In this document: one piece after another, positions 44,534-52,889 of the stretch
Layout: each line of letters begins with the position of its first letter
How positions within the stretch are numbered: the first letter of the stretch is position 1
Origin: an uncultured Eggerthellaceae bacterium
Lineage (GTDB): Bacteria > Actinomycetota > Coriobacteriia > Coriobacteriales > Eggerthellaceae
Direction: 5' to 3'
Length of the DNA: 64,000 nt
NCBI GenBank assembly: GCA_947626195.1
Contig: CANQRF010000001.1
Location: 62,001-126,000, forward strand
Translations under genes and position numbers: made by a program
Notes under the pieces: generated by a model
What the model was told of the DNA's origin: nothing
What the model saw: the letters and a program-made list of their open reading frames with translations, nothing else
Database searches by the model: none

Positions 44534-45247
44534 TTATGCACCCACGACGAAATCATAGAGAACCCACGAAGCAAGAATCATGATCACATCGTACCCCGCT
44601 GCCAACGCGAGCGAGACCATGAACGATTCGGCCATCAAATCTCCACCGACGATGGCCGCCGTCGTCGCCGACACGCACGCATAGAGCAACGGGAACACGA
44701 TCGGCACGAACAGGAGCGCGAGCATCACGTCTTTGCCGCGCGTGTTCACCGTGATGGTGGAAAGGAGCGTGCCGATGCCCGCGATGCCGATCGATCCGAT
44801 GAGAATCGGCACCACCATGAGCCAACCGGTTTCGGCGGGATGGGTGAGCGAGGAGAAGAAAAGCCAGTAGAGCGGGATGGCGATCACCTCCACGATGAGC
44901 AGGAACACGAGGTTCGACGTCGCCTTCGAAAGGAAGATCACGCCGTGGTCGAGCGGTGCGAGCAAAAGGCCCTCCAAGCTCTCCTCTTCCACCTCATGGG
45001 AAAACGAACGGTTCAACCCGAGCAACGACGTGAAGGCGATGAGCGCCCACAGAAGGCCAGCGGACACCTCGAGGAACTCTTCGCCCGGACGTGCGAAGCT
45101 CAATGCCACGCCGAACACGACGATGACGAGCAGCGCGTAGACGCCCATGGAGATGAGCATCTCCTTCGTGCGGAACTCCTGGCGCAGATCCTTCGCGAGC
45201 AACGTCTTGTACTGCGCGAAGCCGGAGGGGCGTTTCGGCGTTTCCAT
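44534..45247 (-). CDS. ccmB: Haem exporter permease CcmB
   Basis: This 237-residue ABC-2-like permease has six membrane helices. With CcmA it forms the ATPase complex that frees holo-CcmE. The N-terminal RQEFRTKEMLISMGVYALL and the SHEVEEESLEGLLLAP loop are typical of CcmB. ATG 45247 is embedded in the ccmA stop (TGATG), implying coupled translation. Confidence 0.9.
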   Translation of the reverse strand: METPKRPSGFAQYKTLLAKDLRQEFRTKEMLISMGVYALLVIVVFGVALSFARPGEEFLEVSAGLLWALIAFTSLLGLNRSFSHEVEEESLEGLLLAPLDHGVIFLSKATSNLVFLLIVEVIAIPLYWLFFSSLTHPAETGWLMVVPILIGSIGIAGIGTLLSTITVNTRGKDVMLALLFVPIVFPLLYACVSATTAAIVGGDLMAESFMVSLALAAGYDVIMILASWVLYDFVVGA

Positions 45248-45987
45248 CACGCCACCCCCATGCCGACCGTCGAACGGTACAGTTCGCGGAACTCCTGAGC
45301 ATCCAAATTCTCCACCGGCGAGAAGCTGACCACCCTCCCCCGTGCGAGCACGAGGGCATGGGTGCAGAGCGCAAGCCCCTTTTCCAGATCGTGGCTCACC
45401 ATCACGAACGTGCGATCCGCCCGCACGCTCTCGATCAGCTCGTCAACGATCTCCACCGCATGGGGGTCAAGCCCCGAATAAGGCTCGTCGAGCAAGACGA
45501 TGCGCGGATCGTTCACCAGTGCTCGCGCGATGGCGGCGCGCTGCCTCATCCCCCGTGAGAACGTGCGCACACGGTCGTGGCGGCGCGTACGCAAACCGAC
45601 GACGTCCAACAGCTCTGCCGCGCGCTTTTCCGGCTGCGGCACGCCATAGAGCTTGCCATACAACACGAGGTTTTCCTCCGCCGTGAGGTCGGGATAGAGA
45701 AACGAATTGTGCGAGATGATGCCGATGAGCTCGCGCACCTCGTCGGGCTTTTCCTTCGCATCCACACCGAGCACCTCGATCGTGCCGGACGTGGGGCGCG
45801 CGAGTGTCGCGAGCATACGCAGCAGTGTGGTCTTCCCCGCGCCGTTCGGCCCAAACACCGAGAGAAACGCCCCTTGCGGAAGCGTGAATGAGATGCCGTC
45901 GGCTGCCTTGCGCGTACCGAACTTCTTCACGAGATCGGCCACCGCAAGGGCGGGCGTATCAGGGCTAATCGCCGACTGGCTGCTCAT
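45247..45987 (-). CDS. ccmA: Haem exporter ATP-binding protein CcmA
   Basis: This 246-residue ABC ATPase has Walker A FGPNGAGKTTLLR, the signature FSRGMRQRAAIARAL (a variant of LSGGQ) and Walker B RIVLLDEPYSGLD. Start ATG 45987 overlaps the ccmF stop by 4 bp. Context with ccmB/C/F fixes the role. Confidence 0.92.
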   Translation of the reverse strand: MSSQSAISPDTPALAVADLVKKFGTRKAADGISFTLPQGAFLSVFGPNGAGKTTLLRMLATLARPTSGTIEVLGVDAKEKPDEVRELIGIISHNSFLYPDLTAEENLVLYGKLYGVPQPEKRAAELLDVVGLRTRRHDRVRTFSRGMRQRAAIARALVNDPRIVLLDEPYSGLDPHAVEIVDELIESVRADRTFVMVSHDLEKGLALCTHALVLARGRVVSFSPVENLDAQEFRELYRSTVGMGVA

Positions 45988-48089
45988 TGCCTCCGCCTTG
46001 CGATGAGGGCAACGAATCCGCCGACCACCAAAAGCCCGAAACCGATCCAGACGAACGTGATGAGCGGATTGATCCTCACATCCAGCGAGAAGGCGCCCGC
46101 ATCGTTCACACCCCGGTAGACAACGAAGAGGTCCTCGGTCGGAAAGCCGATCACGCTTGCGATGAGCTTCGTCTGCTGCGTCGTTTGCACGAGCTGCACC
46201 GCCGGGCTGACGGTGCCCACGTATTCACCGTCGCGCGTGACATCGAAGGTGACGGTGTAGATGATATCGTCGCCGTTTTCCGCCTCTTCGACCGTGTTGC
46301 CCACATAGGTGAGCTCGTAGTTCTCAACGACGAAGGGCTCGGGCGCTGTGTCGGTTTCCTCGTCATACGCCATATAGCCGGCCCTCTCGTAAACGTACAT
46401 CGAGGATCCGATGAGGCCCACGAGGATGATCGACATCGCGAAGTGGGCGATGCCGCCGCCAAGCGCGGGGAACCGACGACGCCCGCCGTTTGCGCGCAGT
46501 GAGCGAACGAGCATGAGCCCGGCATTGAAGAAGAGCAGGCTCGCCACCGCGAATCCGACGATGGCAAGCCCGTTGTAGTACCACGCGGGGCCTTCCTCCA
46601 TGAGGCCCTCCGCCTCGGTACCGCCTGCCGCGATCATCGCATCGTAGTTGGGCAGAAGCGTGGTGAAGAAGAGCGCCATGAGCAGAACGAACAAAATAAT
46701 GGCGCAGATGAGCGGGACGCGCGCCTGCTTCCAGAACTTCGCCTTGTCGGTTTTGCCCCACGCAAGCAACGGGCACACCGCGATCAGCGCGCAGTAGATG
46801 ATGCCGAGCGGGCGCGCGATGGCGTTGTAGGTGCCGGCGCTCAGCGCCTGGCCTCCGAACGGCAGCCAACCAGGCAATGCCGAGGCGATCGTCATGTAGG
46901 CGAGCAGCACGGCGAAGACCACCATGACGAGGTTGTTCACGTAATACGCGGCCTCCTTCGACGCCACGCTTTGAATCTCATCGTGGGCGGCCACATCGGC
47001 GCCGAAGCTCTTCCGACGAAGGAGGAGCCCCACCGCGCCGGCTGCAAGCGAGAGGACGATCAGCGCGAGGAAGAGCACGAGCGAAACCGGATCGCCCTCG
47101 AAGGCGTGCACCGACTGCACGAGGCCCGAGCGCGTGATGAAGGTGCCGAGCACCACGAAGGAGAACGTGATGCACGCGCACATGATAGACCAGCGCTTGA
47201 AGGCCCCGCGTTGGCGGTAGACCGTGAAGCTGTGGATGAGCGCCACGCCGACGAGCCACGGCAGAAGGCTCGCGTTCTCCACCGGATCCCATCCCCAATA
47301 GCCGCCCCAACCAAGCACGACGTAGGCCCACACCGCGCCGAGGCCGATGCCGATGCCGAGCATGAACCACGAGAACATGAGATAGGGCGTGCTCGCGCGC
47401 ACCCATTTGTCGGAATCGTCGTTCACGATGAGCGCGGCGATCGCATAGGCGAACGGAATGGTGAGGCCGGCATAGCCGATGAAGAGCGTCGGCGGATGGA
47501 TGGCCATCGCCCAGTGCTCAAGTAGGGTGTTCATCCCCCACATGAGCGCCGCCCCCTGAAGGTTGCCCTGAGCATCGATGTATTGCGCCGCCAAGGCGGT
47601 GAAGGGCATGTTGTCCTCAGAGAACAGCAGCACGCCGACGAAGGCCGCAAGCACGAGCTGGGCGACGAAGAGCGCCATATTGTCGAGAGGGCGCTGCCCC
47701 TTGCGCGTGGCGAACACCACGATGCAGTTGAACACCGAGATGAGCCACGCCCAGAAAAGCAGCGAACCCTGACGGCCACTCCAAAGGCCCGCCAGCTGGA
47801 AGAGCCAGGCGAGATCGCCCGAGGCGTCCGAGCGGTTGCGCACGACGTAATCGATCGTGATGTCGTTCGTGAAAAACGCCACCACCAGAATCGCACAGCA
47901 GAACGTGAGCGCTATCGTGCCGACGACGACAGCGGCCCGCCCCGCCCACGAAAGCGTTTCGGCGCGCTCCTTCGCACGCTCGCCCGCCTTTCCGCCGCGG
48001 CCAAGGATCTGCCCCGCAAGGAGGCAGATGAGGGAAATCACAATGCCGGCGAAGCCGACTAAGAGACCAAGCAATCCAAAGGTCGACAT
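45984..48089 (-). CDS. ccmF: Cytochrome c haem lyase CcmF
   Basis: The 701-residue membrane protein has about fifteen helices. It attaches haem to apocytochrome c at CxxCH. The WWD motif reads WGGYWGWDPVENASLLPWL, and His residues nearby (WAMAIHPP, ALIHSFTV) fit the haem ligands. The extracytoplasmic region before the last helix (about 585-675) is mostly beta. It begins 6 bp after ccmE. In classical System I, CcmF works with CcmH and CcmI, which are not seen here. Confidence 0.95.
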   Translation of the reverse strand: MSTFGLLGLLVGFAGIVISLICLLAGQILGRGGKAGERAKERAETLSWAGRAAVVVGTIALTFCCAILVVAFFTNDITIDYVVRNRSDASGDLAWLFQLAGLWSGRQGSLLFWAWLISVFNCIVVFATRKGQRPLDNMALFVAQLVLAAFVGVLLFSEDNMPFTALAAQYIDAQGNLQGAALMWGMNTLLEHWAMAIHPPTLFIGYAGLTIPFAYAIAALIVNDDSDKWVRASTPYLMFSWFMLGIGIGLGAVWAYVVLGWGGYWGWDPVENASLLPWLVGVALIHSFTVYRQRGAFKRWSIMCACITFSFVVLGTFITRSGLVQSVHAFEGDPVSLVLFLALIVLSLAAGAVGLLLRRKSFGADVAAHDEIQSVASKEAAYYVNNLVMVVFAVLLAYMTIASALPGWLPFGGQALSAGTYNAIARPLGIIYCALIAVCPLLAWGKTDKAKFWKQARVPLICAIILFVLLMALFFTTLLPNYDAMIAAGGTEAEGLMEEGPAWYYNGLAIVGFAVASLLFFNAGLMLVRSLRANGGRRRFPALGGGIAHFAMSIILVGLIGSSMYVYERAGYMAYDEETDTAPEPFVVENYELTYVGNTVEEAENGDDIIYTVTFDVTRDGEYVGTVSPAVQLVQTTQQTKLIASVIGFPTEDLFVVYRGVNDAGAFSLDVRINPLITFVWIGFGLLVVGGFVALIARRRQ

Positions 48090-48095
48090 GGGCGC

Positions 48096-48764
48096 CTAGC
48101 CTTCGAGCGCAACATCGGTCGCCGTGAAGCGCCCGTCGCCGCCGATCGAACCGGTGAGAACAACTGTGGCGCCTTCTACGGCTTCGTCGGAGAGAGCGCC
48201 CTCATAGACGATCGCAAGCTCGTCGCCGCTTTCGCCATCGACGATCACCATGCGCTCACCCTGGCCTGCTGGTGCCAAGGTTCCCGCCTTGATGGCACCC
48301 GCGACCTTGACCGGCTTGTCAAGCACGCTGTCGCCATAGCCGAGAAGCTGGCTTATCGTGAGCGCCTCCTCAGCGTTCTCGTATTTGGAAGGACACTTCG
48401 TCACAAGCTCGCTCGCGCTCAACGTGCCGTCATCGCCGATGCGTCCCGTGCAGATGGCGGTGACGTCGTTGCCAAACGTGGAAGATGCCGCGCCGTCATA
48501 GCGCACGACCAGCTGATCGGTTTCGCCCGCATCGGGATCGTAGATGCTGAATGTGAGCACATCGTCGACGGTCGAGAACGAGCCCGGCACCACGTTGCCC
48601 GACACCTGCACCTTCTGCCCCGCGAACGACGAGTTGCCGACCACATCGCCGACCTTCACCGTCTGCGCTGCGGTATTGCCGCCGACAAATGCCAGCACGA
48701 GAATCAAAACGACGACGATGATGCCGGAGACGACGATCATCCTCTTCTTAAGCTTTGCGTTCAT
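48096..48764 (-). CDS. ccmE: Haem chaperone CcmE, CxxxY type with duplicated OB domain
   Basis: The protein has 222 residues starting at ATG 48764 (GGAGGGG site). A short cytoplasmic tail and a membrane anchor (about 9-28) lead to a CcmE OB fold. Where most CcmE have HxxxY, this one has CPSKY with Cys124 and Tyr128, the variant known from some archaea and sulphate reducers. A second OB-like unit (about 145-222: PVKVAGAIKAG, VVLTGSIGGDGRFTATDV) follows and lacks the haem residue, so it looks like an internal duplication. It is the first gene of the ccmEFABCD operon. Confidence 0.88.
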   Translation of the reverse strand: MNAKLKKRMIVVSGIIVVVLILVLAFVGGNTAAQTVKVGDVVGNSSFAGQKVQVSGNVVPGSFSTVDDVLTFSIYDPDAGETDQLVVRYDGAASSTFGNDVTAICTGRIGDDGTLSASELVTKCPSKYENAEEALTISQLLGYGDSVLDKPVKVAGAIKAGTLAPAGQGERMVIVDGESGDELAIVYEGALSDEAVEGATVVLTGSIGGDGRFTATDVALEG

Positions 48765-49054
48765 GCGCGAACCCCTCCATGAGGCGATTGAGTTTGAGTT
48801 CCCTGAATTGCTTATGCAAATAGTAACCCAAACAAGCAGCAAACATGATAATTGCACACGAAGCCTAGATGACACTCATATTTCGCCATGAGATAACAAG
48901 GCATTGAAACGTTGAGATTATGCATCCTGCGCAACTGAAGGTTGCCTCTGAAAGGCGTCCCTCTCGGGTATCATTGACGGTGGAGGGAAAAATGAGTGGT
49001 TATGTGCAGATGTGCGGCCGTTCAGAATTATTCGTTCGAAGGGGCGTTTAAGAC

Positions 49055-49957
49055 ATGGATTTCCGCCAGCTTGAGTATTTCGTCGTGACGGCCCGAGCGG
49101 GCAACTTCACGAAAGCCGCCAAAACGTTCTACATTTCGCGGCAAGCGCTGAGAAAAGCCATCACGAACCTCGAGAGCGAGATCGGCGCTCAGCTCTTCAA
49201 GGTGAAATCACAAGGTTTGGAGCTCACCGACACCGGCCAGCTCTTGCTCTACGAGGCCCTTCCTCTCGTGGATTCGTATCACCAGCTGCAGATGCGCTTC
49301 TCGCGCACGCACAACCTCCAAAACCCGCAGCTCTCGCTTTCGCTCTGCGTCGTGGCCGGCGCGTTTTTCACGTTTCAGCCGAACCTGCTTGAGACGTTCA
49401 TCGACGAACATCCCGAGATCCTCGTGACGATCGAGGAATGCAACACCGCCACCGCGACCGACTTGGTGCGGACGCAAGACGCCGACGTCGGCTTCGTCGG
49501 TGCGATTCCGCACTATCTGGAGGATTTTGACTACAAGCTCATCCGGCACACGGGCGTCTACATTTTCGTCCCGCGCACCTCGCCTTTGAGCGAGCAAGAC
49601 CATCTCACGGTGAAAGACATCGACAAGCAGCCCTTCGTCACCCAAGGGCGGCACGATTTCCTCCACCGCTTCCTCGTGGAAGCATGCACGCAGGAAGGCG
49701 TGATGGTCGACATCATCTTCTCGTCGTCAAACGATAAGCTGCTGATCAACCAGGCCATTCGCAGCCAGGCAATGTTCTTCGGCTTCCCGCAGTCGATTCT
49801 CACGCTCGCCACGCCCTATGAAGGGCAGTTCAAGCTGCTTCCTCTCATGGCGCCCCACGCCGACGAGTTCGGGACCTACGCCATCGTGAAGAAGGGAACG
49901 CGGCTCAACACCGCGATGACGGAATTCTGGAACTATCTCGACAAGGCGATTCGCTGA
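49055..49957 (+). CDS. LysR-family transcriptional regulator
   Basis: The 300-residue protein has a typical N-terminal HTH (FTKAAKTFYISRQALRKAITNLE) and effector domain. It is divergent from the ccm operon with a 290-bp gap, so it may control ccm or itself; the target is not shown by sequence. ATG 49055 has a GAAGGGG site about 10 nt upstream. Confidence 0.88.
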   Translation: MDFRQLEYFVVTARAGNFTKAAKTFYISRQALRKAITNLESEIGAQLFKVKSQGLELTDTGQLLLYEALPLVDSYHQLQMRFSRTHNLQNPQLSLSLCVVAGAFFTFQPNLLETFIDEHPEILVTIEECNTATATDLVRTQDADVGFVGAIPHYLEDFDYKLIRHTGVYIFVPRTSPLSEQDHLTVKDIDKQPFVTQGRHDFLHRFLVEACTQEGVMVDIIFSSSNDKLLINQAIRSQAMFFGFPQSILTLATPYEGQFKLLPLMAPHADEFGTYAIVKKGTRLNTAMTEFWNYLDKAIR

Positions 49958-50080
49958 ACGCGTGAGTGAGCGTTGCGAGCCTGTGCGCTCGGCGCTCTGT
50001 GCGTCCGGCGGTTCGCGCGTTCAACGCTCCGTGCGTTCAGTACCCGCTCGCCCAAGGTTCGCGCGGTCAGCGCGCCAACC

Positions 50081-50647
50081 TCAGCACTCGCCCTCCTCCT
50101 CGAAGCTTTCGCAGAGCTCAAGCGTTTCAGCATAGTCCTGCTGATACGCTTCCACCTCATCGGCAAGCGCTTGGAGCTCGTCTTCGGGAAGAACCGCCGC
50201 CTGCGCCTCCTCTTCGTTTGCGAAACCGGCTTCCTCAAGCGCCTTCTTCAGGAGAAACTCATCGTTTTGCATCGGCGCCGCCTTATAGCCCTTCATCGTG
50301 CCCCAATAGAAGAGTTCGCGATTGCGCTGGCCGATGACCTCCTGCGACGCACCTTCATCGCGCGCTTCCATCGCAGCATCCATCGCCTTCTTCTCCTGCT
50401 TGAGCAGATCCTCGAACTCCAAGCGCTCGAAATGCACCTTGCGCGCGAGCTTGACGATTTCCTGCGCTTTCCGCGCCCGCGTAAGCACCCTCCCCTTCTC
50501 TTCCATCGCGGGAAGCATGTCTACCAAAGTTTGGAGCCTCGCAAACGCCTGCTCCTCCCGCGTCTGTTCATCCTGCGCCTGCTCTTCTTCCAAAGCACGC
50601 TTCTCCTGAGCTTTTTCTTTTCGGTCAAGGCCGTTCCCGAAAGCCAT
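50081..50647 (-). CDS. Coiled-coil hypothetical protein
   Basis: The 188-residue protein starts at ATG 50647 after GAGGAG. It is almost wholly helical and highly charged: Glu/Gln/Lys/Arg-rich residues 8-40, then a hydrophobic helix (FARLQTLVDMLPAM), and a C-terminal acidic end. No membrane helix, signal or known motif is visible, and I do not recognise the family. It is convergent with the LysR gene across a GC-rich 120-bp gap full of short GTGCG-type repeats. Confidence 0.7.
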   Translation of the reverse strand: MAFGNGLDRKEKAQEKRALEEEQAQDEQTREEQAFARLQTLVDMLPAMEEKGRVLTRARKAQEIVKLARKVHFERLEFEDLLKQEKKAMDAAMEARDEGASQEVIGQRNRELFYWGTMKGYKAAPMQNDEFLLKKALEEAGFANEEEAQAAVLPEDELQALADEVEAYQQDYAETLELCESFEEEGEC

Positions 50648-50755
50648 CGCCAACTCCTCACGGATCGTCTGTCTCAGACCCCAGCAAGGGAAGAGGGCTC
50701 CGGTTTCCCGAAACCCTCCATAAGGATACTTTGAAACTATGCCGCGGCAAGGCGC

Positions 50756-52405
50756 CTACGCGAGATCTTTACCCAACAAATACCCGTAGGTGATGCAGCG
50801 CCCGTGGCTGTTACCCGCGACGTTGATCGGGTAGTCGACGGCGGTGATGTCGCCCATGCAGTTGCCGAGCGCATAGAGGCCCTCGATCGGCTCGCCATCG
50901 GCGTTCAGGCATTGGAAGTCGGTGTTGACCTTCAGGCCGCCGGTCACGGTGAGCAGCGCCGGTCCGACGGAGAGCGCGTAGAACGGACCTTCCTTGACTG
51001 GCGTCAGGAAGACGGGCTTCTTGTAGTAGTCGGTGTCTTCGCCGGCCTCGCACATGCCGTTGTAGCGCTCAACGGTCGCCTTCAGCGTCGCCGCATCGCA
51101 GCCGATTTGCTTCGCGAGGTCGTCCAGCGTGTCGGCCTGATACGCGATGCCCTGCTCCACATAAAGCGGAATCTGCGTCTGGAAGTAGTCGACCGCCTCC
51201 TGCAAGTCGGATCCGTAGGCGCGGAAGCTGTCCCAGAACATGCCGCCGCCATAGGGCAGGCCGTTCTTGAGGTCGGTCGGCCAGTTGGCGTCGAAGATGG
51301 AATAGGCGATGCCGTCGGGCTGGCGGTTGATCGCGAGCGACTTGCCCTGCACCCACGTATCCTCGCACATGAAGCGCTCGCCGTTCAGGTTCACGAACAG
51401 GAATGGGCCATGGAACCAGCAGAACGCCTGCGGATGCATCATCGTCGGCAGCGGCAGGTCTTGCAGCTGAGCGCCGACCCACATGCCCATCTTATGGCCG
51501 TCGCCGGTGTTCACGCCGACGGGGGTGTACTGGCTGCGCGGCTGGCCGTATTCCACGCAGATCGGCGCATACGCCTCGCACATCTCGACATTGCCGCCGA
51601 TGTCGCCAGCTGCGAGCACAACGTTCTTCGCGTTGTACTTCACATAGCCGTCAGCGGTCTCGCAGATGGCTCCGGTCACCGCGCCGGAGTCGTCGGTGAC
51701 AAGCTGCACCGCCGGAGAATCGAACACGAACGTGGCGCCCGCGTCCACGGCATCGAGATAGAGAAGCTCGGCACCGATGAAGCCGGTTGACGAGAGGCCC
51801 GCATCCTCGGGGGCCATGCACATGTGATAGCCCGGCTGCTCAGCGTACACATCGTCGTGGCTGTAGAACGCACCGACCATCACGAAGCAGTTCTTCGCCT
51901 CGGCCTTGTCGAGCAGCCAGTTGCTCGCCTCTTCCGAGTTGTTGAAGAACTTGCTGATGAGGTCTTCGTTTGCACGGCTGGCGCACTGGGCGATCCAGTG
52001 CTGCTTGGCGTTCACCTTGTCGACGACGATGTTCTGGGCGTCCATGTAGCGCGATTTGATGGCGCCGAATCCGCCGCCGCGGCCGTTCCAGCTGCTCGTC
52101 TTCTCAACGACGGTCACGTTGCCGCCGCTCTCGGCGAGCGAGCATGCGCAGGCGCATCCCGAAAGACCCGCGCCGATGACGAGTGTGTCGGTGTCGACCT
52201 CGCTCGCGATGTCGGTGATGGGCTCGGGCGGCGTCTCCCACGAATAGCCGCCGGACTGCGCCGGCTCTGCGGTGGACGTGTTGCTGCTTGTCGAGCTCGT
52301 CTGCGCCGGCGAGCAACCGGCAAACGCGCCAAGGGCGGCAACGCTGGCGGCGCCGACGGCAGCACCCTTGAGCAGGTCACGACGAGAAACGGTAAGCTTT
52401 GACAT
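50756..52405 (-). CDS. Tat-exported lipoprotein FAD-dependent reductase
   Basis: The 549-residue protein starts at ATG 52405 after GGAGGAGGG. The Tat signal SRRDLLKG (residues 7-14) and lipobox FAGC (Cys31) predict export and lipid anchoring. A Ser/Thr linker precedes the FAD domain with GAGLSG at 78-83; GDGHKMGMWVGA and a C-terminal TVTGGLKVNTDFQ...NCMGD segment complete the FAD_binding_2 fold. No haem or FMN domain is present, so the electron donor is separate. It is the second of four members in this window and clearly divergent from the one at 3307. The acceptor is unknown. Confidence 0.9.
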   Translation of the reverse strand: MSKLTVSRRDLLKGAAVGAASVAALGAFAGCSPAQTSSTSSNTSTAEPAQSGGYSWETPPEPITDIASEVDTDTLVIGAGLSGCACACSLAESGGNVTVVEKTSSWNGRGGGFGAIKSRYMDAQNIVVDKVNAKQHWIAQCASRANEDLISKFFNNSEEASNWLLDKAEAKNCFVMVGAFYSHDDVYAEQPGYHMCMAPEDAGLSSTGFIGAELLYLDAVDAGATFVFDSPAVQLVTDDSGAVTGAICETADGYVKYNAKNVVLAAGDIGGNVEMCEAYAPICVEYGQPRSQYTPVGVNTGDGHKMGMWVGAQLQDLPLPTMMHPQAFCWFHGPFLFVNLNGERFMCEDTWVQGKSLAINRQPDGIAYSIFDANWPTDLKNGLPYGGGMFWDSFRAYGSDLQEAVDYFQTQIPLYVEQGIAYQADTLDDLAKQIGCDAATLKATVERYNGMCEAGEDTDYYKKPVFLTPVKEGPFYALSVGPALLTVTGGLKVNTDFQCLNADGEPIEGLYALGNCMGDITAVDYPINVAGNSHGRCITYGYLLGKDLA

Positions 52406-52590
52406 AGATTTCCCTCCTCCTTTTGGGAATTGTCTCTGCCCCGCCCCATCCCATATGGTTGCGGGGCAATAAACAGTAAGGTAGCAGTACCGTAACATCG
52501 AGAAAACGGCGCGAGAACCCCTCAAACAGTTACCCCGCAACCCCCCGTTGCGCATGTATGAATGAGCAAATGCGCTCAACCAACACGCTC

Positions 52591-52645
52591 AACATTTCCT
52601 GCTTTCGCGTAAATCAAGCTGCGAGCATTTCCAGCTTTCGCGCAA
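52591..52645. repeat. Two copies of a 33-bp-period repeat
   Basis: AACATTTCCTGCTTTCGCGTAA (52591-52612, split here as 22 bases of one unit) recurs at 52624-52645 with 3 changes, exactly 33 bp later. The same motif family with the same period occurs at 58566-58648. Confidence 0.7.
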
Positions 52646-52698
52646 TCACGGACCGTCCGTTTCATACACGGGGAGGGTCACTGTTCCGAAACAAGGAA

Positions 52699-52737
52699 GG
52701 CCCCGTCCCCAAGCTCAAATTAAGCAGGGGCGGAGCC
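52699..52737 (-). terminator. Possible minus-strand terminator
   Basis: An 11-12-bp stem with one mismatch (52699-52710 with 52727-52737) is followed on the minus strand by TTCCTTGTTT. It lies about 150 bp after the flavoprotein stop at 52890. Confidence 0.45.
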
Positions 52738-52889
52738 TCTATGAACTCCTATCAGCCATTTCTTTCCGAAAGGCCACTAATTTCCTTCACGAAGGTCTTT
52801 CGATCTTTTCCCGACAGAACCTCACTTATCTCCCACAGAACTACAGGGAGCTTTGTCGTCTTCTTCCGTCTTCCGCAGAATCTTGCCGT

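Larger units (their letters stand above)
52406..52889. other. 484-bp intergenic region between two flavoprotein genes
   Basis: It contains the upstream region of the flavoprotein at 52405, a TGAGCA-type imperfect palindrome at 52564-52577, two 33-bp-period repeats (52591-52645) and a minus-strand terminator-like hairpin (52699-52737). No intact coding frame is convincing. On the minus strand the repeats could encode a decayed peptide resembling that at 58.6 kb. Confidence 0.55.

Noticed and set aside
49958-50080. GTGCG-rich short repeats between LysR and the hypothetical gene
   Set aside because: They are irregular and short, with no consistent unit or stem. They are probably just low-complexity GC-rich intergenic DNA.
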